Assembly (NCBI RefSeq): GCF_902168175.1
Contig: NZ_CABHOU010000104.1
Location: 1-39,590 of the forward strand
DNA length: 39,590 nt
Reading direction: 5' to 3'
From: an uncultured Chitinophaga sp.
Lineage (GTDB): Bacteria > Bacteroidota > Bacteroidia > Chitinophagales > Chitinophagaceae
Every line of letters begins with the position of its first letter. Positions within the stretch are counted from its first letter, which is position 1. A program made the translations under genes and the position numbers. A model generated the notes under the pieces. The model saw only the letters and a program-made list of their open reading frames with translations, had not been told where the DNA came from and ran no database searches. Positions 15,907 through 23,982 of the stretch are shown one piece after another.

Positions 15907-18900
15907 ATGAACCGATTTATTACCAGGTTATTATTTTTATCCGGTATCCTATGTGGCCCGCTGATACTGAAAGCACAGACGAATACAGTAGAATTTGGAC
16001 AAAACCGTGTACAGTATAAGAACTTCAAATGGCGTTACTATACAACACGCCACTTCTATACTTATTTCAGTCAGAATGGCCTGGAACTGGGTAAATATGT
16101 AGCCCAGGCTGCGGAAAAGGAATTACCGCAGCTCGAGCAGTTCATGGAGTTCAACTTCCGTCAGCGTGTAAACATCATTGTTTACAACAGCTTTGGGGAG
16201 ATGAAACAATCGAACATTGGTATTGGTGTGGACTGGCAGAATACGGGCGGTGTGACCAAACTGGTTGGTAATAAACTGCTGGTATACTTCGATGGCAATC
16301 ACGAGCACCTGCGCAAGCAGATAAGGCAGGGGATTGCGCGTGTGATGCTGGAAACGTTGCTTTTTGGTGAGGATATCGGCGAATTTGCCGGTAATGCGGT
16401 ACTTATAGACTTCCCCAACTGGTTTACCGATGGTTTTATTGCCTATGCGGCCGAAAACTGGAACTCACAGATAGACGAAGAGCTGAAAACCACCCTGGCC
16501 TCTGGCCGTTACCGTACCTTTAACCAACTGGCATTTGAAAAACCATTGCTGGCCGGTCATGCGTTCTGGTATTATGTAGAAAGTAAATTTGGGAAAGATG
16601 CGGTGCCTTACCTGATGTATATTACCCGCATTAACCGTGGACTTAAGAAGGGTTTTGAGCAGGTGTTGAGGATGACGCCCAAGAATGCCCAGAAAGACTT
16701 CATGACCTACAATATGCGCCGTTACCAGGAAGACAACCGCCGCCGCCGGCAGGTTACCCGTGGACAAAGCATTGTAGCGCGTGAAGTGACCACCAAAGCC
16801 GACTACTTCCGCTTTGCGGCCAACCCGAAGAATAACTCTTACGCCGCTATCGAATATAAAAACGGTAAATACAAAGTGCAGGTGCAGGTGGGCATTTACA
16901 GCACACCTAAAGTGATCCTGAAAAGCGGGGTGAGGATGATGGCCAATAAAATGGACCCTAACTACCCACTGATCGCCTGGAACCAGAAAGGTAACAAGAT
17001 CGCCGTAGCCTATGAGCACGAGGGTAAATCCAAACTGCTTATATACGACCTTATCAGTAAAATCCGCACCATACAAGACCTCACAATGTTCGACCGCGTG
17101 GTGGACATGAAGTTCTTCTGGGAGCATGATAACTCGTTCCTGTTCTCGGCTATCAAAAACGGGCATACGGACATTTTCACTTACAGCGCGTCCAACTTTA
17201 AGGTGGAGCAGATCACCAACGATGTGTACGACGACCTCGATCCTTCGTTCGTGGCTTTCCCCGGCAAGAGCGGTATTATCTACTCCTCTAACCGTCCTTC
17301 TCCTAAAGCCCGTACCGCAGATACCGTACTGCCGCACAACAGGTACAATGTATTCCTGATCGACAACTGGAACAAATCTTCCGAGAAACAGATATCGCAG
17401 CTTACCGATATGAAGTACGGTAATGCGCGTTTCCCGGTACAATATAATACCACCCACTTCACCTTTGTGTCTGATGCGAACGGTATTTCGAACCGTTATG
17501 CCGGTTTCTTCAGGACCGAAAGAGCGGGTGTGGACAGCCTGTTTTACGTGGGCGCCGAAATACTGACCAATCCTGATCCGGAAGAACTGGATTCTGCCCT
17601 GCAGGCTTACGGCACACCAGCACCGGATTCAGTGTTTGCGATCTCGATCACTAAGGATTCCACTTACGTATTCCCCATCACCAACTATTCGTTTGGTATA
17701 CAGGAGTCCCGCGCAGCAGGCGACCAGGGGCAGGTAACTGAGCTGGTAAGGCTGGCGAATTACAAAAGACTGTATAAGTTAAAGGTGGATAGCGTGGCGT
17801 TACGTAAACGTAATGTGAATGCCCGCCCAACAAGGTTCCGCGCACAGCAGATGCGTGCGGACAGTATAGCTATGGGTATACCGCTTTACTTTGAAAGAAA
17901 AGACACCACGCCTAAAACAAACTTCTTCCAGAACGAGTTTGGCAACGAACCGGCTGACACCACGCCACAAATTGCGTCGCTGCCCGACCTGCCGATACTT
18001 ACAGAACCTCCGGTGTTAAAGAGCGCCAGGCTTTCGGGTTATAAACTCAAATTCTCTACCGATTACCTGGTAGCGCAGATCGATAATTCGATCCTGATCA
18101 CCCGTTATCAGCCTTATACTGGCGGCCCTCACAGCCCGATAAGGCTGTCCGACCCCGTGAACGGCCTGATCCGCGTAGGTGTTAGCGACCTGATGGAAGA
18201 CTGGAAATTCAATGGTGGTTTCCGTATTCCCACTTCGCTGGACGGTAGCGAGTACTTTTTCTCGGCTTCGTACCTGAAACGCCGTTTCGACTACAAATTC
18301 ACGTATTACCGTAAGGCCTACGAAGGTGGCTTATCCGATACTTCTACCGGCTTTAACTACCCGGCCAAAATAAAAACCAACCTTTACCAGGCGGATGTAC
18401 GTTATCCGTTTGACCAGGCCCGCAGTCTTCGCCTGCAGGTGGGTTGGCGTACCGACCGTTTAACGGTACTGGCAAACGATGAAATGTCATTGAAACTGCC
18501 GGATGTGGAAGATAAATCTATCCTGATGCGTTTGGAATATGTGTACGACAACACCATCAATCCGGCCATCAATATCTGGAACGGTACACGTTACAAGGCA
18601 TATATCGACGTTAACTCGCTGATAGATGGCGACTACTCCGCCACCTTCAACGAATATGCGGCGAAGAACAAGTTTACTTACAACATGGGCGTAGACATTC
18701 GTCACTATAAGAAACTGTTCCGCAACTTTATATGGGCAACGCGTTTCTCTGCCGATATATCGTGGGGTGGTCGTAAGATCCTGTACTACCTCGGTGGCGC
18801 GGATAATGAGTTCAGTCCGAAAATCAACAGCAATAATCCTGTAAATAACAATGCGAACTACGCGTATCAAACGCTGAGTAATAATATGCGCGGTTACCGC

Positions 18901-19278
18901 CAGAACGCACGTAACGGTAATAACGTCATGTTGCTCAATACCGAGCTTCGTATGCCGGTATTTACCACATTGATCGATAAACCGATTAACTCTGCGTTCC
19001 TGCGCAACTTTATGCTTACCTCGTTTATCGATTTGGGTACTGCATGGTATGAAAAGCTGAAGTTTAAAGATGCGAACTATACTTACTTCTATAGCTCCGG
19101 CGGCGATGTGATCACCAGGATTAAAGAGGGTTTCCTCGGACCGTTTGTGGGTGGTTACGGCTTTGGTGCCAGGACAACCATTGCGGGTTATTATCTGCGT
19201 GTGGATGCCGGCTGGCCTGCTATCAGGTTCTTCCAGAGCAAGCCGGTTTGGGCTTTTGGAATGGGTGTTGACTTCTAA
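15907..19278 (+). CDS. Outer-membrane protein: degenerate peptidase domain, TolB-like propeller, C-terminal barrel
   Basis: A 1123-residue exported protein with a signal peptide (about 1-23, cleavage after LKA-Q). Residues about 30-290 resemble a gluzincin (peptidase MA-like) domain, with a typical PNWFTDGFIAYAAENW segment. The position where HExxH should stand reads RKQIRQGIARVM, so the zinc motif is lost. Residues about 300-560 contain TolB/WD40-like propeller repeats (NKIAVAYEHEGKSKLLIYDL, DLDPSFVAF, GIIYSSNRPSPKA). The last ~380 residues look like an outer-membrane beta-barrel (alternating strands; ALRNFMLTSFIDLGTAW-like and final FGMGVDF). Such proteins are common in Bacteroidota, often named TolB-like; a surface or periplasmic scaffold role is inference. 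It ends at a strong terminator. Confidence 0.8.
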   Translation: MNRFITRLLFLSGILCGPLILKAQTNTVEFGQNRVQYKNFKWRYYTTRHFYTYFSQNGLELGKYVAQAAEKELPQLEQFMEFNFRQRVNIIVYNSFGEMKQSNIGIGVDWQNTGGVTKLVGNKLLVYFDGNHEHLRKQIRQGIARVMLETLLFGEDIGEFAGNAVLIDFPNWFTDGFIAYAAENWNSQIDEELKTTLASGRYRTFNQLAFEKPLLAGHAFWYYVESKFGKDAVPYLMYITRINRGLKKGFEQVLRMTPKNAQKDFMTYNMRRYQEDNRRRRQVTRGQSIVAREVTTKADYFRFAANPKNNSYAAIEYKNGKYKVQVQVGIYSTPKVILKSGVRMMANKMDPNYPLIAWNQKGNKIAVAYEHEGKSKLLIYDLISKIRTIQDLTMFDRVVDMKFFWEHDNSFLFSAIKNGHTDIFTYSASNFKVEQITNDVYDDLDPSFVAFPGKSGIIYSSNRPSPKARTADTVLPHNRYNVFLIDNWNKSSEKQISQLTDMKYGNARFPVQYNTTHFTFVSDANGISNRYAGFFRTERAGVDSLFYVGAEILTNPDPEELDSALQAYGTPAPDSVFAISITKDSTYVFPITNYSFGIQESRAAGDQGQVTELVRLANYKRLYKLKVDSVALRKRNVNARPTRFRAQQMRADSIAMGIPLYFERKDTTPKTNFFQNEFGNEPADTTPQIASLPDLPILTEPPVLKSARLSGYKLKFSTDYLVAQIDNSILITRYQPYTGGPHSPIRLSDPVNGLIRVGVSDLMEDWKFNGGFRIPTSLDGSEYFFSASYLKRRFDYKFTYYRKAYEGGLSDTSTGFNYPAKIKTNLYQADVRYPFDQARSLRLQVGWRTDRLTVLANDEMSLKLPDVEDKSILMRLEYVYDNTINPAINIWNGTRYKAYIDVNSLIDGDYSATFNEYAAKNKFTYNMGVDIRHYKKLFRNFIWATRFSADISWGGRKILYYLGGADNEFSPKINSNNPVNNNANYAYQTLSNNMRGYRQNARNGNNVMLLNTELRMPVFTTLIDKPINSAFLRNFMLTSFIDLGTAWYEKLKFKDANYTYFYSSGGDVITRIKEGFLGPFVGGYGFGARTTIAGYYLRVDAGWPAIRFFQSKPVWAFGMGVDF

Positions 19279-19294
19279 CCAATTTGGATATAGT

Positions 19295-19330
19295 AAAAAT
19301 CCCGGAGCGTTTTATCGTTCCGGGATTTTT
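19295..19330. terminator. Bidirectional terminator overlapping a gene end
   Basis: Stem AAAAATCCCGGA (19295-19306) with TCCGGGATTTTT (19319-19330), extended inward by GCG/CGT with one wobble, followed by more T residues. It terminates the outer-membrane gene. The stop codon and last codons (K-K-I-P-E-R) of the convergent DUF1361 gene lie inside the hairpin. Confidence 0.85.
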
Positions 19331-19998
19331 TTTGCGGTGTAATAAAGGATGCTCATAAATCCACCCATACAAAGGGTAAAGCCCCATGCACCGGGATATT
19401 GAGCGGGATGAAAAATGATGCCGAACATATCGCCCAGTACGTCGAGCGGGCGTGTAAATAAATCCCAACTGTTCCATCTTAAGAAACGACCGATATATAC
19501 ACCTGCGGCACAGGCCCAAATTACAGGAAGATTAAAACCGCGCAGTTTTGCGTCGAAGCGTTGCTGCAACAAACTTTTCACCTGCGCCATTGACAGGTAA
19601 CCGACCAATACACCTGTGAACGCGAAAGAGCAGAGCAGGAACAGATCGTACCACTGCGGCACCGGGCCAAAAGGTTCCAGGTGAAAAAGATCGGTGATCA
19701 TGTACGGCGCATTGGGTAAAAACAATAACCAGAGGCCGAGTATCGGTAACAGTAAGTACCAGCGCTGCACCAGCACAGTAAAACGCGCCATGGCGTTGCT
19801 CAATATGAAAGGAACATAACCCAAAAACAGGTTCCACACCATAAACGCATAAGAAGTATTGCCGGTGTAATACATACGCGCCATTACCAGCAGCAGGCAA
19901 AAAGCCGTGCCGATAAAAGCCATGTGCGTTAATGTATATTTCCGTGTAATCAACTGCGTTATTCCCGTTTGCACAACAAATAATTTCATCACAAGCAT
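19312..19998 (-). CDS. DUF1361 integral membrane protein
   Basis: A 228-residue inner-membrane protein with about six or seven hydrophobic segments. It carries the DUF1361 landmarks WNLFLGYVPFILS, LLFLPNAPYMITDLFHLEPFGPVPQWYDL and FLRWNSWDLFTRPLDVL. Function is unknown. Start is ATG 19998, or ATG 19989 four codons in. It follows dgkA by 8 bp and is the last gene of a minus-strand membrane-protein run. Its final codons are embedded in the arm of the shared terminator hairpin. Confidence 0.88.
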   Translation of the reverse strand: MLVMKLFVVQTGITQLITRKYTLTHMAFIGTAFCLLLVMARMYYTGNTSYAFMVWNLFLGYVPFILSNAMARFTVLVQRWYLLLPILGLWLLFLPNAPYMITDLFHLEPFGPVPQWYDLFLLCSFAFTGVLVGYLSMAQVKSLLQQRFDAKLRGFNLPVIWACAAGVYIGRFLRWNSWDLFTRPLDVLGDMFGIIFHPAQYPGAWGFTLCMGGFMSILYYTAKKIPER

Positions 19999-20006
19999 TT
20001 AAAAGG

Positions 20007-20384
20007 TCAGATAATTGCCATCACCTTTGGCACAAAAATAAGCAGCCCCGCTGCCACCGCCACCACAGCGGATATTAACACCGCACCTGCCGCCACGTCC
20101 TTAACAAACTTTACCCGCTCATGCCTTTCGGGGGCCAGGTGGTCCATGGCTTTTTCGATCGCTGTATTTAACATCTCCGTAATCCACACCAGCCCGGTTA
20201 CGACAAGGATGACACACCATTCCACGGTCGTTAAGCCCAACCAGCATCCGGCGACGATCACGGCTGCTGTGGCAAGCGCGTGAATGCGGCCGTTCGGCTC
20301 ACTCTTAAGAAAAGCGATAATTCCGCTGAAGGCGTATCCGAAACTGCGAAGCCTGTTGTAGAGGGTTTTCGAAAAAAGAGACAT
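20007..20384 (-). CDS. dgkA: Diacylglycerol/undecaprenol kinase family protein
   Basis: A 125-residue inner-membrane lipid kinase of the DgkA family, with three membrane helices. Conserved features are RLRSFGYAFSGI (11-22), the E-x-N-x-R-x-H box (28-35), EMLNTAIEKAMD (70-81) with the catalytic glutamate and metal-binding residues, and KDVAAGAVLI (95-104). In bacteria without phospholipid recycling by OPG synthesis this family often phosphorylates undecaprenol, feeding cell-wall carrier lipid; which substrate applies here is unknown. An earlier ATG at 20423 overlaps the upstream stop as ATGA and would add 13 residues. I prefer 20384 because the family alignment starts there. Confidence 0.9.
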   Translation of the reverse strand: MSLFSKTLYNRLRSFGYAFSGIIAFLKSEPNGRIHALATAAVIVAGCWLGLTTVEWCVILVVTGLVWITEMLNTAIEKAMDHLAPERHERVKFVKDVAAGAVLISAVVAVAAGLLIFVPKVMAII

Positions 20385-20419
20385 AAGCAAAACATTAAAT
20401 ACGGATAATGTTGGGGCAG

Positions 20420-20824
20420 TCATTTAAACAGGAACATAAAACGCCACCCGTTTTCCCCCAGCAAATAGATAAATACCAGGCCTAAGATAAGGATACCATT
20501 TGCCGCCACCGCCATATTCCACCAGTTTTTCCTGACCATGAACCGCATGGAAATGAAATGCTGGTAAAAAGTGTACTCGCAGTGCGTAAACGAAAGGATG
20601 TTAAGAACAGCCGCCATTAAGGGTGCCAATATCAGTAACAGGTTGAAACCCAGCCCGTAAGTACTAAGTCCGATTTGTTCGGCCACCGGCTCGGAAAAGT
20701 CGGCCAGGGCAGGAAAACCCATCCCATATTTCAGGATGGTCGTTAAAATGATCCAGCCCGCAGGCACCGTAAGAAAAATACCCAGCCACATTGGCCAGCG
20801 TGAGTTTGAAATCACCGTTTTCAT
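20420..20824 (-). CDS. Small integral membrane protein of unknown function
   Basis: A 134-residue protein with about four hydrophobic segments, near residues 13-33, 55-80 and 100-122, plus a short one at 84-95. It has no recognised family. There is a Trp-rich N-terminus (SRWPMWLGIFLTVPAGW) and a positively charged loop (MRFMVRKNWWN). The stop codon overlaps a possible ATG of dgkA (ATGA, 20420-20423), suggesting translational coupling in the run. It lies directly downstream of the decayed radical SAM gene and ahead of dgkA and the DUF1361 gene. Confidence 0.7.
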   Translation of the reverse strand: MKTVISNSRWPMWLGIFLTVPAGWIILTTILKYGMGFPALADFSEPVAEQIGLSTYGLGFNLLLILAPLMAAVLNILSFTHCEYTFYQHFISMRFMVRKNWWNMAVAANGILILGLVFIYLLGENGWRFMFLFK

Positions 20825-20877
20825 ATCAATTGTTTTTTATTAATAATGGATGTTGGGGATTAAATCCGGTTTGCGGG

Positions 20878-21250
20878 TTACGTACTTTGGATAAAATTGG
20901 CCTCCGGCAATGGTAACATCTGGTTAAGGCCGCGGTACATTCATGCCCTGGGACAAGCCAGAGGGCAGGTATCGTCCGGGAAATAAAGGTGGCGCCCGGG
21001 GAGACAGTCATTTCAGACAATGCATCGTTAACAGTCTGGGTGAAACGACCGTCCCCCTTCGAAAAAGGCATCCTTGTAACAAAAGTCGCAGTGATGCGGG
21101 CAGCCACGGGTTACAACAATGGAATTGGGTACGAGATAATAGGCACGTTTAATTAGGTGGCGGCGCACCTTCGGTATGCCCTCCAAAATGCGGGCGCCAG
21201 TAGGGACTTTTAGCTTCCGTGAGCGCCGGCAGGACCATCTTGATTTTCAT
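20878..21250 (-). pseudogene. Decayed radical SAM (probably B12-binding type) gene
   Basis: The gap between creD and the small membrane protein hides a broken gene. From ATG 21250, 26 bp after the creD stop, the frame reads MKIKMVLPALTEA and then SPYWRP to 21191, after which it runs out of phase to a stop. A second frame at 21186-21046 reads LEGIPKVRRHLIKRAYY, then LVPNSIVVTRG, then C-P-H-H-C-D-F-C-Y and KDAFFEGGRS. It contains an intact CxxxCxxC cluster motif (cysteines at 21102, 21090 and 21081). A frameshift follows: QTVNDALSEM appears in another frame (21038-21009) and PGRHLYF back in the previous one (21000-20980), before a stop at 20943. A last possible remnant is a 20-codon frame 20940-20878 (MYRGLNQMLPLPEANF). 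About 150 residues are missing between the first two pieces if my memory of the family (450-500 residues) is right. Confidence 0.8.
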
Positions 21251-21275
21251 CAGGCTTCGGTTTAAAATCAGGTGA

Positions 21276-22580
21276 TCAATGACTAACAGAAGGTGCGGCC
21301 AGTTCGTCCCAGCGAATCCGGCGACTGAAGTACATCACAATAGCAAGGATGACGAACAGGCCGAGGCTACCCATCAGCAAAGACTGATCTTCGGAACGGA
21401 TGATCACATACAGGAAGCCGTAGAGGGCCGCCAACACAGCACTAATACTGAGGGCCGTGCGATAATTCTTAAATACACTGGTCACATAAAAAGTGATCAA
21501 TCCTATCGTCATCACAGATGCAATAGCATAAGCCAGCGCAAAATTCAGCTGCTCCGAAATCGCGATCAGCAGGGTATAAAACACGCACAAAGCAAGACCA
21601 ATAAGCATGTACTGCAAAGGATGCACGCTTCTGCGCTGCAACAATTCGATAAAATAGAACAGCAGAAAGGTAAGCCCGATGATAAGGACAGAATACTTTA
21701 CTGAACGAAGTGATTGCTGGTAAGTATCAATGGCAGGGAACAACTTCACCGAAATATCAGAAGTATTGATCTTTACGTTCGAGCCTGTCCATTGCTGGGG
21801 AAAGGCCCGGCCGGCGCTGAGTGTTTCCCAGTTGGCAACGAAACCAGAATCGGTGGCAATAGTATGCGTGTCGGGTAATACAGCACCATCAAAGCTTGGT
21901 GTATTCCAGTTAGACGTAAGTTTTACTTTAGTGTTTTTACCTACCGGTGAAAAACTGAACGTTTGGCTACCTCTCAGCCCCAGGTCTATCGCGAACATAT
22001 ACACGTCTTTACCCGCAACCAGTGGCACTTTCGCCTGTATACCGCTGCTAAATAACTCATCGTTTGGCAATCCCGGGTTAAACACTGTTTCTGCCCCATC
22101 CCAGTCGGCCTTTAATTCTTTATTGATACCACGGAGGTCGGTGAGGCCAATTGCCAGAAAAGCTTCGTCCAGCTTAAGTTTGCTGGCCGACAGGTTAAGC
22201 CCGTCGATAGAAAGCTGTTTAAAATATCCACCCAGTTTTATGGATGAATTGTAAACCGGTATGTTGTAAATGCCCCGCTGCCGGGTTTCCGACACCAGGT
22301 TACCATTAATCGTGAGTTGCTCGGGGAGAAAGTAGGCGTAACCACGGGCAGTACCCAGCGTGTCGCCCACTGTGTAGGGCACCACCAGCACAGGACCGGT
22401 AATGGTTTGGGCCGCCCCCCACTTGCCACTCACCTCTTTAATCGCATCCTCCTGCCGGTACGACCGTTCGCGGATCATAGACTCGGTCATGGCCATGGGA
22501 ATAAGCAGTACCAATACCATAACGAGAACAATAACAGCTTTAAAAAAATAGGCGTAACGTTTTAACCAATGATCTTGCAT
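21276..22580 (-). CDS. creD: Cell envelope integrity protein CreD
   Basis: A 434-residue inner-membrane protein of the CreD family. An N-terminal membrane helix (about 13-32, AVIVLVMVLVLLIPMAM) leads to a large periplasmic domain (about 33-300) with the family sequence MIRERSYRQEDAIKEVSGKWGAAQTITGPVLVVPY. About six helices (about 305-425) and a short charged tail close the chain. In E. coli CreD is controlled by CreBC and affects envelope integrity; its biochemistry is unknown. Bacteroidota often carry creD next to a winged-HTH regulator and a small membrane protein, as here. A palindrome like the one in the operon promoter lies about 220 bp upstream, so creD may be transcribed separately under the same regulator. 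Confidence 0.93.
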   Translation of the reverse strand: MQDHWLKRYAYFFKAVIVLVMVLVLLIPMAMTESMIRERSYRQEDAIKEVSGKWGAAQTITGPVLVVPYTVGDTLGTARGYAYFLPEQLTINGNLVSETRQRGIYNIPVYNSSIKLGGYFKQLSIDGLNLSASKLKLDEAFLAIGLTDLRGINKELKADWDGAETVFNPGLPNDELFSSGIQAKVPLVAGKDVYMFAIDLGLRGSQTFSFSPVGKNTKVKLTSNWNTPSFDGAVLPDTHTIATDSGFVANWETLSAGRAFPQQWTGSNVKINTSDISVKLFPAIDTYQQSLRSVKYSVLIIGLTFLLFYFIELLQRRSVHPLQYMLIGLALCVFYTLLIAISEQLNFALAYAIASVMTIGLITFYVTSVFKNYRTALSISAVLAALYGFLYVIIRSEDQSLLMGSLGLFVILAIVMYFSRRIRWDELAAPSVSH

Positions 22581-22800
22581 AAAAGTTGTTTTAAAATTTC
22601 AGATGATGGTGGCCGGTTTTAACCACCGGCCACTTTTGTATATATATAGGATTTAGAATGGGCTTCGTTATGGGCATGACAATTCCCTGCGCATATCAGC
22701 ACTATTTGTGTTCCGGCTAAAACGGGCATGGCAAAGCCATTCGGGCCGCTACACCCGTGTAACCGTCCGGGTTTCCCCGGGCATCAGACTTATCTACTTA
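22581..22800. other. Hairpin-rich region upstream of creD
   Basis: 220 bases with no supported gene but several short perfect hairpins in series. They are GTGGCCGGT-N7-ACCGGCCAC (22609-22633), ATGGC-AAA-GCCAT, ACACCCGTGT, and CCGGG-TTT-CCCCGG (around 22767-22780). None is followed by a T run in the minus direction, so they do not look like ordinary terminators. The region may be a structured leader of creD, a small RNA, or a copy of an intergenic repeat family. A 36-codon minus-strand frame within it (about 22730-22622) has no recognisable features. Confidence 0.4.
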
Positions 22801-22823
22801 AAAGCACTTTGCAATTCAAAGTG
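22801..22823 (-). promoter_or_regulatory. Palindromic operator, creD side
   Basis: CACTTTG-CAATT-CAAAGTG at 22805-22823 is a perfect 7-bp inverted repeat. With its flank (AAAGCACTTTGCA at 22801) it matches the site at 23855-23875 except for three spacer bases. It lies between the winged-HTH gene stop (22841) and creD (start 22580). I infer that it is a second binding site of the regulator encoded next door. Confidence 0.6.
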
Positions 22824-22840
22824 TAAGGGTAAAAAAAATT

Positions 22841-23137
22841 TTACTGTGAGAACTTGATCATTTGTTCCAGCGCGGTGATGTGGCCTTTAAAAGCCTTTTC
22901 GCCCGCTTTGGTGATAGAATACGTTGTATTTGTTTTACGGCCTATAAATCCTTTATGCACTTTCAGGAACCCATTTTCCTCCAGCGTGCTGAGGTGCGAG
23001 GCCAGGTTGCCATCGGTTACCTCCAGCACCTCCTTCAGGTCATTGAAGTTTACTTCCTCATTGACCATAAGGACGCTCATCACACCGAGGCGGATGCGGC
23101 TTTCGAAAATTTTATTCAGATTACCGATCGGATTCAT
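22841..23137 (-). CDS. Winged helix-turn-helix transcriptional regulator
   Basis: A 98-residue single-domain DNA-binding protein of the ArsR/MarR-like winged-HTH class (HTH_34 type). Visible are the first helices NLNKIFESRIRLGVMSVLM, the recognition region LKEVLEVTDGNLASHLSTLEENGFLKVHK, and a wing GFIGRKTNTTYSITKAGEKAF. There is no metal-binding cysteine motif or ligand domain. It is the second gene after the membrane-protein gene (77-bp gap) and precedes creD. Likely role: repressor of this operon and of creD through the CACTTTG-N5-CAAAG palindrome; the pairing of protein and site is inference from position. Confidence 0.9.
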   Translation of the reverse strand: MNPIGNLNKIFESRIRLGVMSVLMVNEEVNFNDLKEVLEVTDGNLASHLSTLEENGFLKVHKGFIGRKTNTTYSITKAGEKAFKGHITALEQMIKFSQ

Positions 23138-23214
23138 TACTTCGCTTTATATTCTCCGGCCTTTGGATGTTCCGGCCCCACTAATTTCTATAACTTTCTC
23201 CACAATCTAAAACC

Positions 23215-23850
23215 TCAGGCAGCTTTTCGCTCATATTTGAGCCACATAGAAGTGCCGTATACGATGTGCAATACGCCAAAACCGATGGCCCAGAAATAAA
23301 GTCCGTACCGTACCGCAAACAGGTTAATGATTCCCAGCCCTATTTCTGCCAGCCCAAGGTAACGGATATCCGACAGGGTGTATTTGCTTGCATTTACCAG
23401 CGCCAGCCCGTAAAAAATGAGGCAGGTGGGGGTAATCAGTATAGGCGTTTCGTTATAAAGCGTTCCCAGTATGAAAGCTGCACCGGCGGCCAGTGGAATG
23501 GCAAGGTTTACCAGGACCTTGCGGGCTACCCCGTCCCATATCGCTTCGCCGTTCTTTTTAGCCCGGCGCCAGGTGAGGTAACAGCCCGCACTGATAGCCA
23601 CCAACAGCACGAGCAACGCCAGCCCTACCAACCGCACTTTCAGGTGGAGAAAGGCCTCCCGGCTGTGATTGCCCAACACATCCCACTCATAATAGTAGTC
23701 GCGCAGCAATATGTACGCCAGGCAAGCGCCCACGAGGGCAGACACACCGGCGATTACGCCACTGAGCCCACTCAGGGAAATAAACCTGGTAGATCGTTCC
23801 ATCATCCGTTTGATGTCTGTAAGCGTATCGAGGTGTTGTTGCTCGTTCAT
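23215..23850 (-). CDS. Membrane protein of the winged-HTH/creD cluster
   Basis: A 211-residue protein with a charged N-terminus (MNEQQHLDTLTDIKRMMERSTRFISLSG) and about six membrane helices, near residues 24-48, 70-92, 114-133, 136-153, 164-182 and 186-203. No enzymatic motif is seen. In Bacteroidota such proteins are commonly encoded beside a small winged-HTH regulator, possibly as a sensor or partner. I chose ATG 23850; the TTG at 23868 lies inside the operator and -7 region. First gene of the operon, followed by the regulator. Confidence 0.75.
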   Translation of the reverse strand: MNEQQHLDTLTDIKRMMERSTRFISLSGLSGVIAGVSALVGACLAYILLRDYYYEWDVLGNHSREAFLHLKVRLVGLALLVLLVAISAGCYLTWRRAKKNGEAIWDGVARKVLVNLAIPLAAGAAFILGTLYNETPILITPTCLIFYGLALVNASKYTLSDIRYLGLAEIGLGIINLFAVRYGLYFWAIGFGVLHIVYGTSMWLKYERKAA

Positions 23851-23854
23851 AAGG

Positions 23855-23900
23855 AAAGCACTTTGCACTACAAAGCTATTAAAAGTTTCTAATTAACAAA
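23855..23900 (-). promoter_or_regulatory. Promoter with overlapping operator of the membrane-protein/wHTH operon
   Basis: On the minus strand TTTG (23900-23897), 18 nt, then TAGCTTTG (23878-23871), a full Bacteroidota promoter. The near-palindrome AAAGCACTTTGCA-CTA-CAAAG (23855-23875, plus-strand reading) overlaps the last bases of the -7 box and the transcription start. A bound protein would block polymerase, and the start codon is only 4 bp further on. The same sequence recurs at 22801-22823. Confidence 0.65.
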
Positions 23901-23982
23901 ATATATTTTTTGATGTAAATCTGTAGTCATTTTACGGGTACGCGCGTTTAAATAGACGTAAAATATCTAATTTGCCCCCTGT

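Noticed and set aside
20826..21152. Open frames 20826-21107 (minus) and 20943-21152 (plus) as genes
   Set aside because: They are read through the wreck of the radical SAM gene. The minus frame mixes pieces of it (QTVNDALSEM) with out-of-phase sequence, and the plus frame is its antisense.
22622..22730. A 36-codon minus-strand frame upstream of creD as a leader peptide
   Set aside because: No run of regulatory codons, no terminator after it, and it crosses several hairpins; more likely chance within a structured noncoding block.
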